Origin: Myxococcota bacterium
GTDB lineage: Bacteria > Myxococcota_A > UBA9042 > DTJE01
NCBI GenBank assembly: GCA_017994695.1
Contig: JAGOKF010000027.1
Span: 1-44,602, forward strand
Length of the DNA stretch: 44,602 nucleotides
Direction: 5' to 3'
This document shows, piece by piece, positions 23,194 to 32,678 of this stretch (its first letter is position 1; every line of letters begins with the position of its first letter). Made by a program: the position numbers and the translations under genes. The notes below the pieces were generated by a model. That model was not told where the DNA came from, made no database searches, and saw nothing but the letters and a program-made list of their open reading frames with translations.

Positions 23194-24990
23194 TCATGCA
23201 CCCTCGTCTTTTTCTTGCATTTCCTGGGCCAGACGGAGGACCAGGAACTCGGTGGGCCGGACCGGGGCCACCCCCACCTCCACCAGCAGGCGGCCGGCCT
23301 CCCGTTCCTCCGGCGGGTTGTTCTCCTCGTCGCACTGGACGAAGAAGGCCTCCTCGGGGGTCTCCCCCCGGAACCAGCCCTGGCGCCAGACCTTCATCAG
23401 GAAGTCGGACACCAGCCGGGTCACGGTCTTCCAGAGCCCCGGGAGGTTCGGCTCGAAGACCACCCACTGGAGGCCCTCCCCGAGCACCTTCTGGATGGCG
23501 TTGATCTCCCGCCGGACGTTGATGTACCGGAAGGAGGGGTCGCTGCTGACGGTCCGGGCTCCCCAGGGCCGGATCCCCCGGGTGCCCTGGGAGACCAGGC
23601 AGTTGATCCCCTCGGCGTTCAGGAGGCCCATGTCCTCCTCCCGCAACAGGAAGGAGAGGTCCTCGGCGTCCTCGACGGGCTCGTTGGCCGGCGGACGGTG
23701 CACCCCGACGGTCCGGTCGCAACGGGCGATCAGACCCGCGAGATGCCCGCTCGGCGGCTGCAGGCGGCGCTGCCCGCCCCGCTGCTGCACCAGCCAGGGG
23801 AAGTAGAGGGCGCCCTGGCGGCTGTCGAAGGCCAGCCGGTACTCCCGGGTGGCCTCCAGACTTTCCGGGAAGGGAGAATCCAGCAGCACGAAGCGGTCGT
23901 TCAGGCGCTCGGCGGCGGCGAGCATCGCCTCGTGGACCGTCTCGACGTCCCTCCGGGTCGAGAAGGGCATCCCCTCGACCCCGGCGTTTCGCTGGAAGAG
24001 CCACAGGACGTCCGGGGCCGCCAGCAGGTCTACCTCCGGCACCTGTTCCAGGGCCCCCAGGCCCGTCCGGCCGCCGAGTTGTCCGCTCATGCCGACAAAG
24101 TCGTCGGGGGTCACGTTCCACAGGCCGTCGGCGCCTCCCTCCAGGGGGACGTCCTCGACGGCCGCCGGGAGGTCCTCGGCGGTCGGCGGCCGGTCCATCT
24201 CCCCGGGGCGCCGGATCACCGTCGCGGCGATGAGCCGGGACCGTTCCGACACCACCCGCTCGATGAACTGGGGACTGGCGGGGTTCAGCGAGAGGCCCGG
24301 GAAGACCTCCTTCCGGAAGGGCGCCTGGACCCGGAGCCGGAAGTCCACGGTCTCCACCTCGGTGGGGGCGCTGGCCGAGAAGGGGATCGCCAGGGGCTGG
24401 TCCTCCCGGAAGATCAGCCGCTTGCCCTCGATGGACACCAGGTGGCGGTAGGCCTCGTTCCGGCCGTCCTGGATCCGCACCAGGACCCCCGGCCGGAGGT
24501 TGTGGGTGGAACGGACCGTCACCGAGGTGTCTCCCGGATCGGCGTCCAGGGTCAGGAAGGTCTGGGCCTGGGGAGGGGGCCGGTCGATCGAGACCCGGAG
24601 CTCGTTGCCCCAGGACCCTTCCGAGAGGGCCCGGAGGAACAGGCGGGAGGACTGGGTGCCGTCGTTCAACGTGCAGGCGGCGACGGAGGCCGGATCCCCG
24701 GGAGCCGGCCCGAATCGGTGGGCCACCCGGACCACCCAGGCCTCCTGTCCGCCGTTCTTGAAGAAGCCCTCGATGGCCGCCTGGAGGAACCCCCCGTTCG
24801 GCAGTTCCCCGAAGACCTCCCGGAACTCCTCCGGTGACGAGATGCGCACCGGACGGTCCGTGGGGCCCCGCTGGGCCAGGCCCAGGATGCCCAGCACCCC
24901 GGTCCGGCCCAGCGCCAGCCCCTCGGGGGCCCGCTCGGAAGGCTCCGAGTAGATTCCCGGCGGTCGAACGTCCGCCCCAAACGCGGTCAC
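23194..24990 (-). CDS. second tail-sheath protein with inserted domain
   Basis: A 598-residue contractile-sheath protein. The conserved C-terminal half is clear: GIRPWGARTVSSDPSFRYIN, WVVFEPNLPGLWKTVTRLVS and the final EVGVAPVRPTEFLVLRLAQ. The N-terminus (PPGIYSEPSERAPEGLALGR) carries the strand used for sheath interlocking. About 200 extra residues (about 100-290) are inserted relative to the 388-residue sheath upstream and probably form a surface domain. Afp-like systems often have several sheath variants, the larger ones forming a special ring near the baseplate. The start is GTG (24990) with GGAGGAGGG upstream. Confidence 0.9.
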   Translation of the reverse strand: MTAFGADVRPPGIYSEPSERAPEGLALGRTGVLGILGLAQRGPTDRPVRISSPEEFREVFGELPNGGFLQAAIEGFFKNGGQEAWVVRVAHRFGPAPGDPASVAACTLNDGTQSSRLFLRALSEGSWGNELRVSIDRPPPQAQTFLTLDADPGDTSVTVRSTHNLRPGVLVRIQDGRNEAYRHLVSIEGKRLIFREDQPLAIPFSASAPTEVETVDFRLRVQAPFRKEVFPGLSLNPASPQFIERVVSERSRLIAATVIRRPGEMDRPPTAEDLPAAVEDVPLEGGADGLWNVTPDDFVGMSGQLGGRTGLGALEQVPEVDLLAAPDVLWLFQRNAGVEGMPFSTRRDVETVHEAMLAAAERLNDRFVLLDSPFPESLEATREYRLAFDSRQGALYFPWLVQQRGGQRRLQPPSGHLAGLIARCDRTVGVHRPPANEPVEDAEDLSFLLREEDMGLLNAEGINCLVSQGTRGIRPWGARTVSSDPSFRYINVRREINAIQKVLGEGLQWVVFEPNLPGLWKTVTRLVSDFLMKVWRQGWFRGETPEEAFFVQCDEENNPPEEREAGRLLVEVGVAPVRPTEFLVLRLAQEMQEKDEGA

Positions 24991-25020
24991 GGGAGCCCTC
25001 CTCCGGTCGGCGGCCCCGGG

Positions 25021-25185
25021 TCAACCCAGACGGGTCTTGTTGATCTCCTTGTTGATCTCGGAGATCTCCTTGACCCAGATCTGTCGCTCCCGGTGCTCCA
25101 TCTCCAGGATCTCGTCCGGGGACCAGTGGAAATGATAGGCGATGTAAGCTACCTCCTGGTACAGCTTGTCCAGGGGGTAGCTCAC
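25021..25185 (-). CDS. DUF6760-like small tail protein
   Basis: A 54-residue protein: SYPLDKLYQEVAYIAYHFHW, then EMEHRERQIWVKEISEIN. It matches the short DUF6760-type proteins that follow the tail-assembly gene in eCIS and phage-tail clusters; the (Y/F)HWS...HxER pattern is characteristic. In phages the paired small proteins act as tape-measure chaperones, which is a reasonable but untested guess here. The start is GTG overlapping the upstream stop (GTGA). Confidence 0.75.
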   Translation of the reverse strand: MSYPLDKLYQEVAYIAYHFHWSPDEILEMEHRERQIWVKEISEINKEINKTRLG

Positions 25186-25559
25186 GATTCCCCCACGTTC
25201 AAATCCCCTCCCAGGTCCACCTCGAAGGCATGCTTGCACTCCGGACAGGTGACCTTGACATGGGCGGTGCCGTCCTCGTTGATCCGCCGGTAGAAGTCCT
25301 GCAGGTAGGCCAGGTCCGAGGCGAACAGCTCCTCGATCACCGAGGGGTTGATGGACTTGAGGTCCCCCAGCCGGGTGATCACCCGCGACAGCAGGATCAC
25401 CACGAGGTAGGCCCGGTTCTGCTGGACCCGGTAGTCCTGGAGCGGAAGGATCTCGTCCTTCGCGTTCGCCAGGCGCATCACCCCTTTCTTGTGGACCTTG
25501 CCGTCCTTGTCCACGTAGCCTCGGGGCAGCGTGAATTCGAACTCGGTTCGGAAAGCCAT
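25182..25559 (-). CDS. phage tail-assembly-like protein
   Basis: A 125-residue protein of the tail-assembly (gp41-like) family found after the tube gene in eCIS clusters. It has an N-terminal beta strand (FRTEFEFTLPRGYVDKDGKV) and a helical core with RAYLVVILLSRVITRLGDL. The C-terminal half-knuckle VTCPECKHAFEVD has one CxxC pair. It probably works with the downstream DUF6760 protein, with which it overlaps by 4 bases. CAGGAG precedes the ATG, and a strong hairpin separates it from the tube gene. Confidence 0.8.
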   Translation of the reverse strand: MAFRTEFEFTLPRGYVDKDGKVHKKGVMRLANAKDEILPLQDYRVQQNRAYLVVILLSRVITRLGDLKSINPSVIEELFASDLAYLQDFYRRINEDGTAHVKVTCPECKHAFEVDLGGDLNVGES

Positions 25560-25581
25560 GGGTGCTCCTGAGAGAAGGAAA

Positions 25582-25623
25582 GGGGGCGCCCCGGAGGTCG
25601 CGAGGACCGCCGGAGCGCCCCCC
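25582..25623 (-). terminator. strong hairpin with T-rich tail after the tube gene
   Basis: On the minus strand the 42 bases fold into a near-perfect hairpin. The outer GGGGGCGC/GCGCCCCC, inner CCGG/CCGG and GGTC/GACC surround a CTCGC loop, giving 16 Watson-Crick pairs, one wobble and one mismatch. TTTCCTTCTCTC follows. It looks like an intrinsic terminator or attenuator inside the operon and should lower expression downstream of the tube gene. Confidence 0.7.
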
Positions 25624-25636
25624 GGTCACGCCGGGA

Positions 25637-26068
25637 TCACGCGCGCTCGATCTTCTCGACCGCCAGCTCGATCTCCTCGACGTTCACGTCGTTGCCCTTG
25701 CCGTCCAGGGAGAAGCCCTTCCACTTGCAGGGCCAGGCTTCGAAGAAGTTGTAGCGCATCATCTCGGCGCCGTCGTCGTCGCACAGCACCACCGACCCGG
25801 ACTTGCGCTCCACCTTCCCCTCGATGACCTTCTTCCGCCACTGCCACAGTTCGTCGCTGTTCACGTAGCCGCGCTTCAGCACGATGTTGGAGTACTTGGT
25901 CCGCCCCGGCCGCTTCCGCAGGATGATGTCGTCGCCGTCCTGGTACTCGATGATCTCCGTCTCGGAGTCCAGGCCCTCGACGTTGCGGAAGGCCCCCTGG
26001 GTGACCCCCTCGATCTCGATCTTGAAGTTGAAATTCCCGATGTGATCAAACTTCCTCCGGTTGGCCAT
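25637..26068 (-). CDS. major tail-tube protein (T4 gp19/Afp1-like)
   Basis: A 143-residue inner-tube protein. Typical parts are the N-terminal FNFKIEIEGVTQGAFRNVEG, LRKRPGRTKYSNIVLKRGYV, SDELWQWRKKVIEG and the C-terminal DVNVEEIELAVEKIERA. It should polymerise into hexameric rings that line the sheath and carry cargo. It follows the first sheath gene, and hairpins lie on both sides, consistent with its high copy number in the particle. GGAGG precedes the ATG. Confidence 0.93.
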   Translation of the reverse strand: MANRRKFDHIGNFNFKIEIEGVTQGAFRNVEGLDSETEIIEYQDGDDIILRKRPGRTKYSNIVLKRGYVNSDELWQWRKKVIEGKVERKSGSVVLCDDDGAEMMRYNFFEAWPCKWKGFSLDGKGNDVNVEEIELAVEKIERA

Positions 26069-26096
26069 GGGTACCTCCTACAAGCAGAAAGAAACG

Positions 26097-26154
26097 CCAC
26101 CGCCCCGGCACCCGCCGGGACGAAACCCCGCTCTGTCAGGCCCCGGGGCGGTGG
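26097..26154 (-). terminator. 12-bp perfect inverted repeat between sheath and tube genes
   Basis: CCACCGCCCCGG (26097-26108) pairs perfectly with CCGGGGCGGTGG (26143-26154) around a 34-base internal part. In the transcript it is followed by CGTTTCTTTCTG and then the tube Shine-Dalgarno. It may be an attenuator, an mRNA processing site or a stability element that sets the sheath:tube ratio. Confidence 0.55.
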
Positions 26155-26191
26155 TTCCGGGGTCGGACCCCGGCCCGTCACCCGGTCCGGC

Positions 26192-27358
<1,167 letters not shown>

Positions 27359-27419
27359 TCGATCCTCCTTGCGAGTTGCTGCCACTCCTCTTCCGAGGGC
27401 CCCGGCCCCTCCTTCGCAG

Positions 27420-28022
27420 TCACGGTGCCTCGCGGGTGCCGTGGACTGCAAGATCCCTGCCAAGAACCCTCCGCAGTTCCGAAGACCGTCGGTCGCTCTC
27501 CACGCGGAACTTCACGTAGTAGAACAGCGACGGCCGGACCTCCTCGTTCAACGAACGCCAGAACGACACCGACTCGTTGAAGTCGGCCTGCAGGTTCGGG
27601 AAGACGTTCACCTTGTCGTCCGGGAAGAAGGAATCCCCCTTCAACTGGGCCCCGAACAGGATCGGGTTCTCCAGGAAGGTCTTCACGATCAGGCCCAGCA
27701 GCAGGTTCTCCTCGTTCGGGGTGTTGCCGAAGACCGACACGATGAACTGGGCATGGAGGTAGACCGGCGCGTCCTGGTAGTACTCCACCAGGCGCCCGTC
27801 CTTGTCGTAGGTGGTGACCAGCGAGTCGGTCCGCTCCTTGTAGCCCGGGGCGTAGGCCAGGTGGTACAGGAACAGGTTGACCGTGGGCAGGGACTTGATG
27901 TTGTCCTTCTTCGGGCGATCGTTCGACACCGTGACGGTGGTGAATCCCGCGGCCTTGAAGGACTCCTTCAGCAGTTCCTTCAGGGACTCGCCGATATCGC
28001 GCACCACCTCGAACTGACTCAT
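27420..28022 (-). CDS. DUF4255-family tail terminator (Afp16-like)
   Basis: A 200-residue DUF4255 protein, related to the tail-terminator Afp16/Pvc16 that caps the tube and sheath and fixes their length. Characteristic parts are the N-terminal VVRDIGESLKELLKESF, PTVNLFLYHLAYAPGYKERT (the usual NLFLYxVxxN-type strand) and a central AQFIVSVFGNTPNEENLLLG. It is the first gene of the cluster, 33 bases after a consensus promoter. Confidence 0.92.
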   Translation of the reverse strand: MSQFEVVRDIGESLKELLKESFKAAGFTTVTVSNDRPKKDNIKSLPTVNLFLYHLAYAPGYKERTDSLVTTYDKDGRLVEYYQDAPVYLHAQFIVSVFGNTPNEENLLLGLIVKTFLENPILFGAQLKGDSFFPDDKVNVFPNLQADFNESVSFWRSLNEEVRPSLFYYVKFRVESDRRSSELRRVLGRDLAVHGTREAP

Positions 28023-28054
28023 CGCGAGACGTCTTTCCCCTGTCAGGACCCACG

Positions 28055-28083
28055 TTGATAGCAGGTAGGGAAGGCCTTGTCAA
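28055..28083 (-). promoter_or_regulatory. consensus promoter of the injection-system operon
   Basis: Minus strand TTGACA (plus 28083-28078), 17 bases, TATCAA (28060-28055), with TGC directly before the -10. It ends 32 bases before the DUF4255 ATG. This is the best sigma70-type promoter in the window and suggests housekeeping transcription, unless the palindrome at 28166-28189 is an operator. Confidence 0.75.
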
Positions 28084-28165
28084 ATCCCGGAGTCGGGGAA
28101 CCCCTGAAAGTTGCAGGGAAAACGGGTCTGGAGACCCCCGGGCGATCCCCGTCCTCGTCCGGAAG

Positions 28166-28189
28166 CCCTGGGGTCGCGACACCCCAGGG
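28166..28189 (-). terminator. hairpin between the small lipoprotein and the injection operon
   Basis: CCCTGGGGT (28166-28174) pairs perfectly with ACCCCAGGG (28181-28189) around CGCGAC. It lies 38-62 bases after the lipoprotein stop and upstream of the operon promoter. No T run follows on the minus strand, so it may be a factor-aided terminator or a binding site. A second hairpin, GGGGC/GCCCC, overlaps its edge at 28187-28202. Confidence 0.5.
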
Positions 28190-28227
28190 GCTTCGAGGCC
28201 CCGGGGGGCGAACCTCCGGGAAGGAGG

Positions 28228-28656
28228 CTACTCGGGCCTGGGCACGCCGAAGCCCGAGGGTCCCCCGGGGCGGACCTCCAGGGTGTACACCGACGATCCC
28301 TTCAGGGCCTCCACCTCCACGAACCAGTCCCCGGGTTGCAGCCGGGTCTCGGGGAGCGTGTCCACCGGGGATCCCGGGGTGTGGGACACCTCGCCGACCA
28401 CCGCGCCGAAGCGGTCCCGGAGGCGCCAGCGGGCCCGGATCGACGGGTCGTCCCAGTGGATCGAGATCACCACGGGCACCGCCTGGGGAACGGAGAACCG
28501 CTTGTTGTCCACAGGGTCGTCCTTCGAGGAGACCTTGTCGTCGATGGTCCATCCCAGGGGGATCTCCTGGGCCCCGGACCGGGTCTCGTCCCCGGTCCGT
28601 TCCGCCCCTCCGCAGGCGAACCACGGGACCAGGGCCAGCAGGAACAGGCGTTTCAT
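28228..28656 (-). CDS. small secreted lipoprotein, unknown
   Basis: A 142-residue protein starting MKRLFLLALVPWFACGGAER: a short signal peptide and a lipobox-like FAC, so probably acylated at C15. The mature part is a beta-rich domain (VPVVISIHWDDPSIRARWRL, LQPGDWFVEVEALKGSSVYT), similar in style to immunoglobulin or C2-like folds. The family is not recognised. It has its own promoter (28687-28715). Its position directly upstream of the injection operon may be chance. The frame extends upstream, but those residues lie over the promoter. Confidence 0.65.
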   Translation of the reverse strand: MKRLFLLALVPWFACGGAERTGDETRSGAQEIPLGWTIDDKVSSKDDPVDNKRFSVPQAVPVVISIHWDDPSIRARWRLRDRFGAVVGEVSHTPGSPVDTLPETRLQPGDWFVEVEALKGSSVYTLEVRPGGPSGFGVPRPE

Positions 28657-28686
28657 CCGGGCGGCCTCCTGGAATGCGACGAGGCA

Positions 28687-28715
28687 AGCATTTCCGCAGC
28701 GCCGGGGCTTGTCAA
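28687..28715 (-). promoter_or_regulatory. promoter of the small lipoprotein gene
   Basis: Minus strand TTGACA (plus 28715-28710), 17 bases, AATGCT (28692-28687). The -35 is perfect; the -10 is weak. Confidence 0.5.
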
Positions 28716-28750
28716 TGCCCGCGGCCGCCGCGGATGGGGGCCGGATCCGG

Positions 28751-28773
28751 GTGCCCGCCCCGGAAGGGGGCAC
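28751..28773 (-). terminator. candidate hairpin after uvrA
   Basis: GTGC/GCAC and CCCC/GGGG pair around a GGAA tetraloop with a small bulge, 46 bases downstream of the uvrA stop. There is no T run; a weak candidate. Confidence 0.3.
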
Positions 28774-28818
28774 GGGAACGCCCCCCGGCCGCCCCGGGGG
28801 GCCGGGGCTTGCCGTCCT

Positions 28819-31656
28819 TCACCACCCGGGGAGGACCTGCCGCAGCGCCACTCCGGTGTGGGAATCCGCCCGGCGGGCCAGTTCCTCCGGGGTGCCCGCC
28901 GCCACGATGAAGCCCCCCTGGTCCCCGCCCTCCGGTCCCAGGTCCACCAGGTGGTCCGCGGTCTTCAGGATCTCCAGGTTGTGCTCGATCATCAGCACGG
29001 TGTTCCCCGCGTCCACGAGCCGGTGGACCACCTCCAGCAGGCGCCGCACGTCCTCGAAGTGGAGCCCCGTGGAGGGCTCGTCCATCACGTAGATCGTGCG
29101 GCCGGTGGCCACCCGGGCCAGTTCCCGGGACAGCTTGATGCGCTGGGCCTCGCCCCCGGAAAGGGTGGGGGACGGCTGCCCCAGGTGCAGGTAGCCCAGG
29201 CCGACGTCCTGGAGGGTCTGGAGGATGCGCCGCAAGGAGGGCTGGTGGGCGAAGACCGCCGCCGCCTCGTCGATGGTGAGGTCCAGCACCTGGGCGATGT
29301 CCAGGTCCCGGAACCGGACCCGGAGGGTGGCCTCGTTGAACCGGCGGCCCTGGCACTCGTCGCAGGTGACGAAGACGTCGGGCAGGAAGTGCATCTCGAC
29401 CCGGAGCACGCCGGCCCCCTGGCAGCGCTCGCAGCGGCCTCCCCGGACGTTGAAGGAGAAGCGCCCCGGGGCGTACCCGTAGGTCCGGGCCTCCCGGGTC
29501 TTCGCGAAGAGGGCCCGGATGTGGTCGAAGGCCTTCGTGTACGTCGCGGGATTGCTCCGGGGTGTCCGGCCGATGGGCTCCTGGTCGATCACGACGATCT
29601 TGTCCAGGTGCTCCAGCCCCTGGAGGTCCCGGAAGGGCAGGGCCCGGGTCCGGGCGTCCATCAGGGCCTTCTGGACCGCCGGGCAGAGGGTCTCGGTGAC
29701 CAGGGAGGACTTGCCGGCCCCCGAGACGCCCGTGACCACCGTGAAGGCCCCCAGGGGCACCCGGAGGTCGATGCCCTTCAGGTTGTGTCCCGTGGCGCCC
29801 CGGAGGACCAGGAAGGCCTTCCCATTGCGGCGCCTGGGGGGGATCTCGATGCGCCTTCGCCCGGACAGGTACGCCCCGGTCAGCGACTGCTCGTCCTCGA
29901 GCATCCGGTCCGGGGGACCCTGGAAGGTGATCCGACCCCCCTGGCGGCCCGCCCCGGGCCCGAACTCGATCACGTGGTCCGCGGCCAGGATCGCGTCCCG
30001 GTCGTGCTCCACCACGACCACCGTGTTGCCCAGGTCCCGGAGGCGCCGGAGGGTGTCCAGCAGCCGCCCGTTGTCCCGGGGGTGGAGTCCGATGGAGGGT
30101 TCGTCCAGGATGTAGGTGACGCCGGTCAGCTCGCTGCCCATCTGGGAGGCCAGACGGATGCGCTGGGCCTCGCCGCCCGACAGCGAGGAACCGCCCCGGG
30201 CCAGGGAGAGGTAGCCCAGGCCCAGGTCCTCCAGCAGGGTCAGCCGGGAGAGGATCTCCTTGAGCAGGTCCGCGGCGATCCGGGCCCGGTTGCCCGGGAG
30301 GTCCAGGGAGACCAGTTCCCGGCGCAGCCGGGCGATGGGCATCTCCCCCAGGTCCGCGATCCCGAAGGGGCCCACCCGGACCGCCAGGGCCTCGGGACGC
30401 AGTCGCCGGCCCCCGCAGGCCTCGCAGGGGCGGTCGGTCAGGAACTTCTGGTAGAAGGCCCGCATCTCCTCGGACCGGGTCTCCCGGAGCCGGCGGAGCA
30501 GCTGGTTCGCGACGCCCTCGAACCGGATCGCCACGGAACCCTGGAAGGAGGGGCTCTTCCAGGCGACGTCCACCCGCTGGTCGTCGCCGTGGAAGATCAG
30601 GTCCTGGTGCCGCTTCGGGAGGTCCCGGAAGGGGCAGTCCAGGTCGATTCTGTGGCGCCGGGCCAGGCTCTGGAGGATCTCCCCGGTCCATCCTCCCTCG
30701 TCCTCCAGGGCCCGGGACCAGGGGGCCACGGCGCCCTGCCGGAGGCTCAGGCCCGGGTCGGGGACCACCTTCGCCGGGTCGATGGCCAGGGAGGACCCGA
30801 GGCCGTTGCACGCGGGACACGCCCCGGCGGGGTTGTTGAACGAGAAGAGCTGGGGCGACAGCTCGGGGAAGGAGAGGCCGCATGCCTCGCAGGCCAGGTG
30901 CTCCGAGAAGACGATTTCGGCCCCCCCCTCGGGGAGCACCACGACCCTCCCCTTGCCGACCTTCAGGCAGGTCTCGATGCTGTCGGTCAGCCGGGGGGCG
31001 ATCCCCTCCTTCAGCACCAGCCGGTCCACCACCACGTCCAGGTCGTGCTTGCGGTTCTTGTCCAGTCCGGTGACGTCGGAGAGGTCGGCCACGACGCCGT
31101 CGATCCGCACCCGGACATAGCCGTCGGCCCGGAGGGAGGCCAGCAGGTCCCGGAACTCCCCCTTCCGGTTGCGGGCCAGGGGGGCCATCAGCACCACCTT
31201 CACGGGCTCCGGGCTGCCGGCCCCCATTGCCAGCACCTCCCGGACGATCTGGGCGGGGTCCTGGCGGGCCACCGGCAGCCCGCAGGAGTGGCACCGCTGC
31301 TCCCCGACCCGGGCGAAGAGGACCCGGAGGTAGTCGTGGACCTCGGTGATCGTCCCCACGGTGGAACGGGGATTCGCCGAGGCCGATTTCTGCTCGATGG
31401 CGATCGTCGGGGTCAGGCCCCGGATGCTGTCGTAGCGGGGCTTCTCCATCTGGCCCAGAAATTGCCGGGCGTAGGCCGAGAGGGACTCGACGTAGCGGCG
31501 CTGCCCCTCGGCGAAGAGGGTGTCGAAGGCGAGGGAGGACTTCCCGGACCCGGAGACGCCCGAGAGGACGACGAGGCGGAACTTGGGGATGGAGACGTCG
31601 ATGTGGGCCAGGTTGTGCTCCCGGGCTCCGGTGATGACGATGGCGTCCTGGGACAT
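28819..31656 (-). CDS. uvrA: UvrABC excinuclease subunit A
   Basis: A 945-residue UvrA, the damage-sensing ATPase of nucleotide excision repair, at the usual family length. Walker A motifs GVSGSGKS (33-40) and, in the second ABC half, GVSGAGKSS are present, with ABC signatures LSGGEAQRIRLASQMGSELT and LSGGEAQRIKLSRELARV. The zinc-finger pairs CHSCG, CEACG and CDECQGRRFN are present. The ATG at 31656 gives the canonical MSQDAIVITGAREHNL start with GGAGG upstream; an ATG 10 codons earlier overlaps the promoter. It is transcribed alone from a promoter at 31676-31704. Confidence 0.98.
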   Translation of the reverse strand: MSQDAIVITGAREHNLAHIDVSIPKFRLVVLSGVSGSGKSSLAFDTLFAEGQRRYVESLSAYARQFLGQMEKPRYDSIRGLTPTIAIEQKSASANPRSTVGTITEVHDYLRVLFARVGEQRCHSCGLPVARQDPAQIVREVLAMGAGSPEPVKVVLMAPLARNRKGEFRDLLASLRADGYVRVRIDGVVADLSDVTGLDKNRKHDLDVVVDRLVLKEGIAPRLTDSIETCLKVGKGRVVVLPEGGAEIVFSEHLACEACGLSFPELSPQLFSFNNPAGACPACNGLGSSLAIDPAKVVPDPGLSLRQGAVAPWSRALEDEGGWTGEILQSLARRHRIDLDCPFRDLPKRHQDLIFHGDDQRVDVAWKSPSFQGSVAIRFEGVANQLLRRLRETRSEEMRAFYQKFLTDRPCEACGGRRLRPEALAVRVGPFGIADLGEMPIARLRRELVSLDLPGNRARIAADLLKEILSRLTLLEDLGLGYLSLARGGSSLSGGEAQRIRLASQMGSELTGVTYILDEPSIGLHPRDNGRLLDTLRRLRDLGNTVVVVEHDRDAILAADHVIEFGPGAGRQGGRITFQGPPDRMLEDEQSLTGAYLSGRRRIEIPPRRRNGKAFLVLRGATGHNLKGIDLRVPLGAFTVVTGVSGAGKSSLVTETLCPAVQKALMDARTRALPFRDLQGLEHLDKIVVIDQEPIGRTPRSNPATYTKAFDHIRALFAKTREARTYGYAPGRFSFNVRGGRCERCQGAGVLRVEMHFLPDVFVTCDECQGRRFNEATLRVRFRDLDIAQVLDLTIDEAAAVFAHQPSLRRILQTLQDVGLGYLHLGQPSPTLSGGEAQRIKLSRELARVATGRTIYVMDEPSTGLHFEDVRRLLEVVHRLVDAGNTVLMIEHNLEILKTADHLVDLGPEGGDQGGFIVAAGTPEELARRADSHTGVALRQVLPGW

Positions 31657-31675
31657 GGGCACCTCCGGGGGGCAG

Positions 31676-31704
31676 ATGATAGGCACGACGGGCCCCCTTG
31701 GAAA
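31676..31704 (-). promoter_or_regulatory. uvrA promoter
   Basis: Minus strand TTTCCA (plus 31704-31699), 17 bases, TATCAT (31681-31676), ending 19 bases before the ATG. I saw no obvious LexA-type palindrome beside it. Confidence 0.5.
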
Positions 31705-31735
31705 GCAAGGGCGCCGGCCGGGTCCCGCCGGAGGT

Positions 31736-31765
31736 TTGCCGAACCCGGGGCCCGGGTGCTACCCT
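31736..31765 (+). promoter_or_regulatory. promoter of the PP2C gene
   Basis: TTGCCG (31736-31741), 18 bases, TACCCT (31760-31765) preceded by TGC (extended -10). It ends 30 bases before the ATG at 31796. Confidence 0.5.
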
Positions 31766-31795
31766 TGACGGGCTGGTGACGCGGAGGGCAGGGGG

Positions 31796-32572
31796 ATGAG
31801 ATTGCGCCATGCCGGTGCGACGGACGTCGGCCGGAAGCGGAGCCACAACGAGGACCGCTTCCTGATCCAGCCGGAGGACGCCCTCTTCGTGGTCTGCGAC
31901 GGCATGGGCGGCCATGCGAGCGGCGAGGTCGCGGCCCAGCGCGCCGTGGACGAGATCTCGAAGTTCTTCGCCGAGAGCCGCCAGGACCGGGAGATCACCT
32001 GGCCCTTCAAGCCGGACCGGAAGGTGAGCGACCCCGAGGGGGAACTGGCCGTCAGCATCAAGATGGCCAACTGGCAGATCCACCAGATGGCCGCCGAGGA
32101 CCTGCGCTACAAGGGGATGGGGACCACCTGCGTCGGGATCCACGTGGAGGGCAACCGGGTGGCCATCGCCCACGTCGGGGACTCCCGCTGCTACCGGATC
32201 CGGGACGGGCGCATCGAGCCGATGACGGTCGACCACAGCCTGATCGAGGAGTACCGCCGGATGGCCCAGGTGACCGAGGAGGAGGTGAAGAACTTCCCCC
32301 ACAAGAACATCATCCTCCGGGCGCTGGGGATGAAGGAGCGGGTCGAGGTGGAGACCCGGCTGGAGGAGTTGCGGGTCGGGGACCTCTACCTGCTGTGCTG
32401 TGACGGTCTCTCGGGGGAGGTGGAGGACCAGGAGATGCTGGCGGTGGTCCGGGAACTGGGGCACGACCTGGACCGATGCTGCAAGGAACTGATCGCCCGG
32501 GCCAACCAGCACGGGGGCCGGGACAACATCACCGTGGTTCTGGTGAAGGCCGAAGACGAGCGGGCCTCCTGA
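31796..32572 (+). CDS. PP2C-family Ser/Thr protein phosphatase
   Basis: A 258-residue Mn/Mg-dependent phosphatase with all PP2C metal motifs: NED (18-20), CDGMGGHASG (D35, G36), AHVGDSRCYR (D129), CDGLSGEV (D203) and GGRDNITVV (D243). It should reverse Ser/Thr kinase phosphorylation in the cytosol. No kinase gene is nearby. An extra helical stretch (about 56-85) lies between the second and third motifs. GCAGGGGG precedes the ATG. It is followed by tex after 106 bases that contain a hairpin. Confidence 0.93.
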   Translation: MRLRHAGATDVGRKRSHNEDRFLIQPEDALFVVCDGMGGHASGEVAAQRAVDEISKFFAESRQDREITWPFKPDRKVSDPEGELAVSIKMANWQIHQMAAEDLRYKGMGTTCVGIHVEGNRVAIAHVGDSRCYRIRDGRIEPMTVDHSLIEEYRRMAQVTEEEVKNFPHKNIILRALGMKERVEVETRLEELRVGDLYLLCCDGLSGEVEDQEMLAVVRELGHDLDRCCKELIARANQHGGRDNITVVLVKAEDERAS

Positions 32573-32638
32573 CGGCCGTCGTTCCAGAGGCGGCCTCTTC
32601 TTCCACGGACCAGGCGGGAACTGGGAAACGGGGACGAC

Positions 32639-32663
32639 CCCGGGGGCCGGAAGGGGCCCCGGG
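32639..32663 (+). terminator. hairpin before tex
   Basis: CCCGGGG (32639-32645) pairs with CCCCGGG (32657-32663), with an inner CC/GG pair closing a GGAA tetraloop. It lies after the PP2C gene and 15 bases before the tex ATG, so it could terminate, attenuate or affect initiation of tex. No T run follows. Confidence 0.4.
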
Positions 32664-32678
32664 ACAGGGGGCCATGCC

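Noticed and set aside
28111-31779. Long plus-strand open frame opposite uvrA
   Set aside because: It is antisense to a fully conserved uvrA and shows mirror-type composition only.
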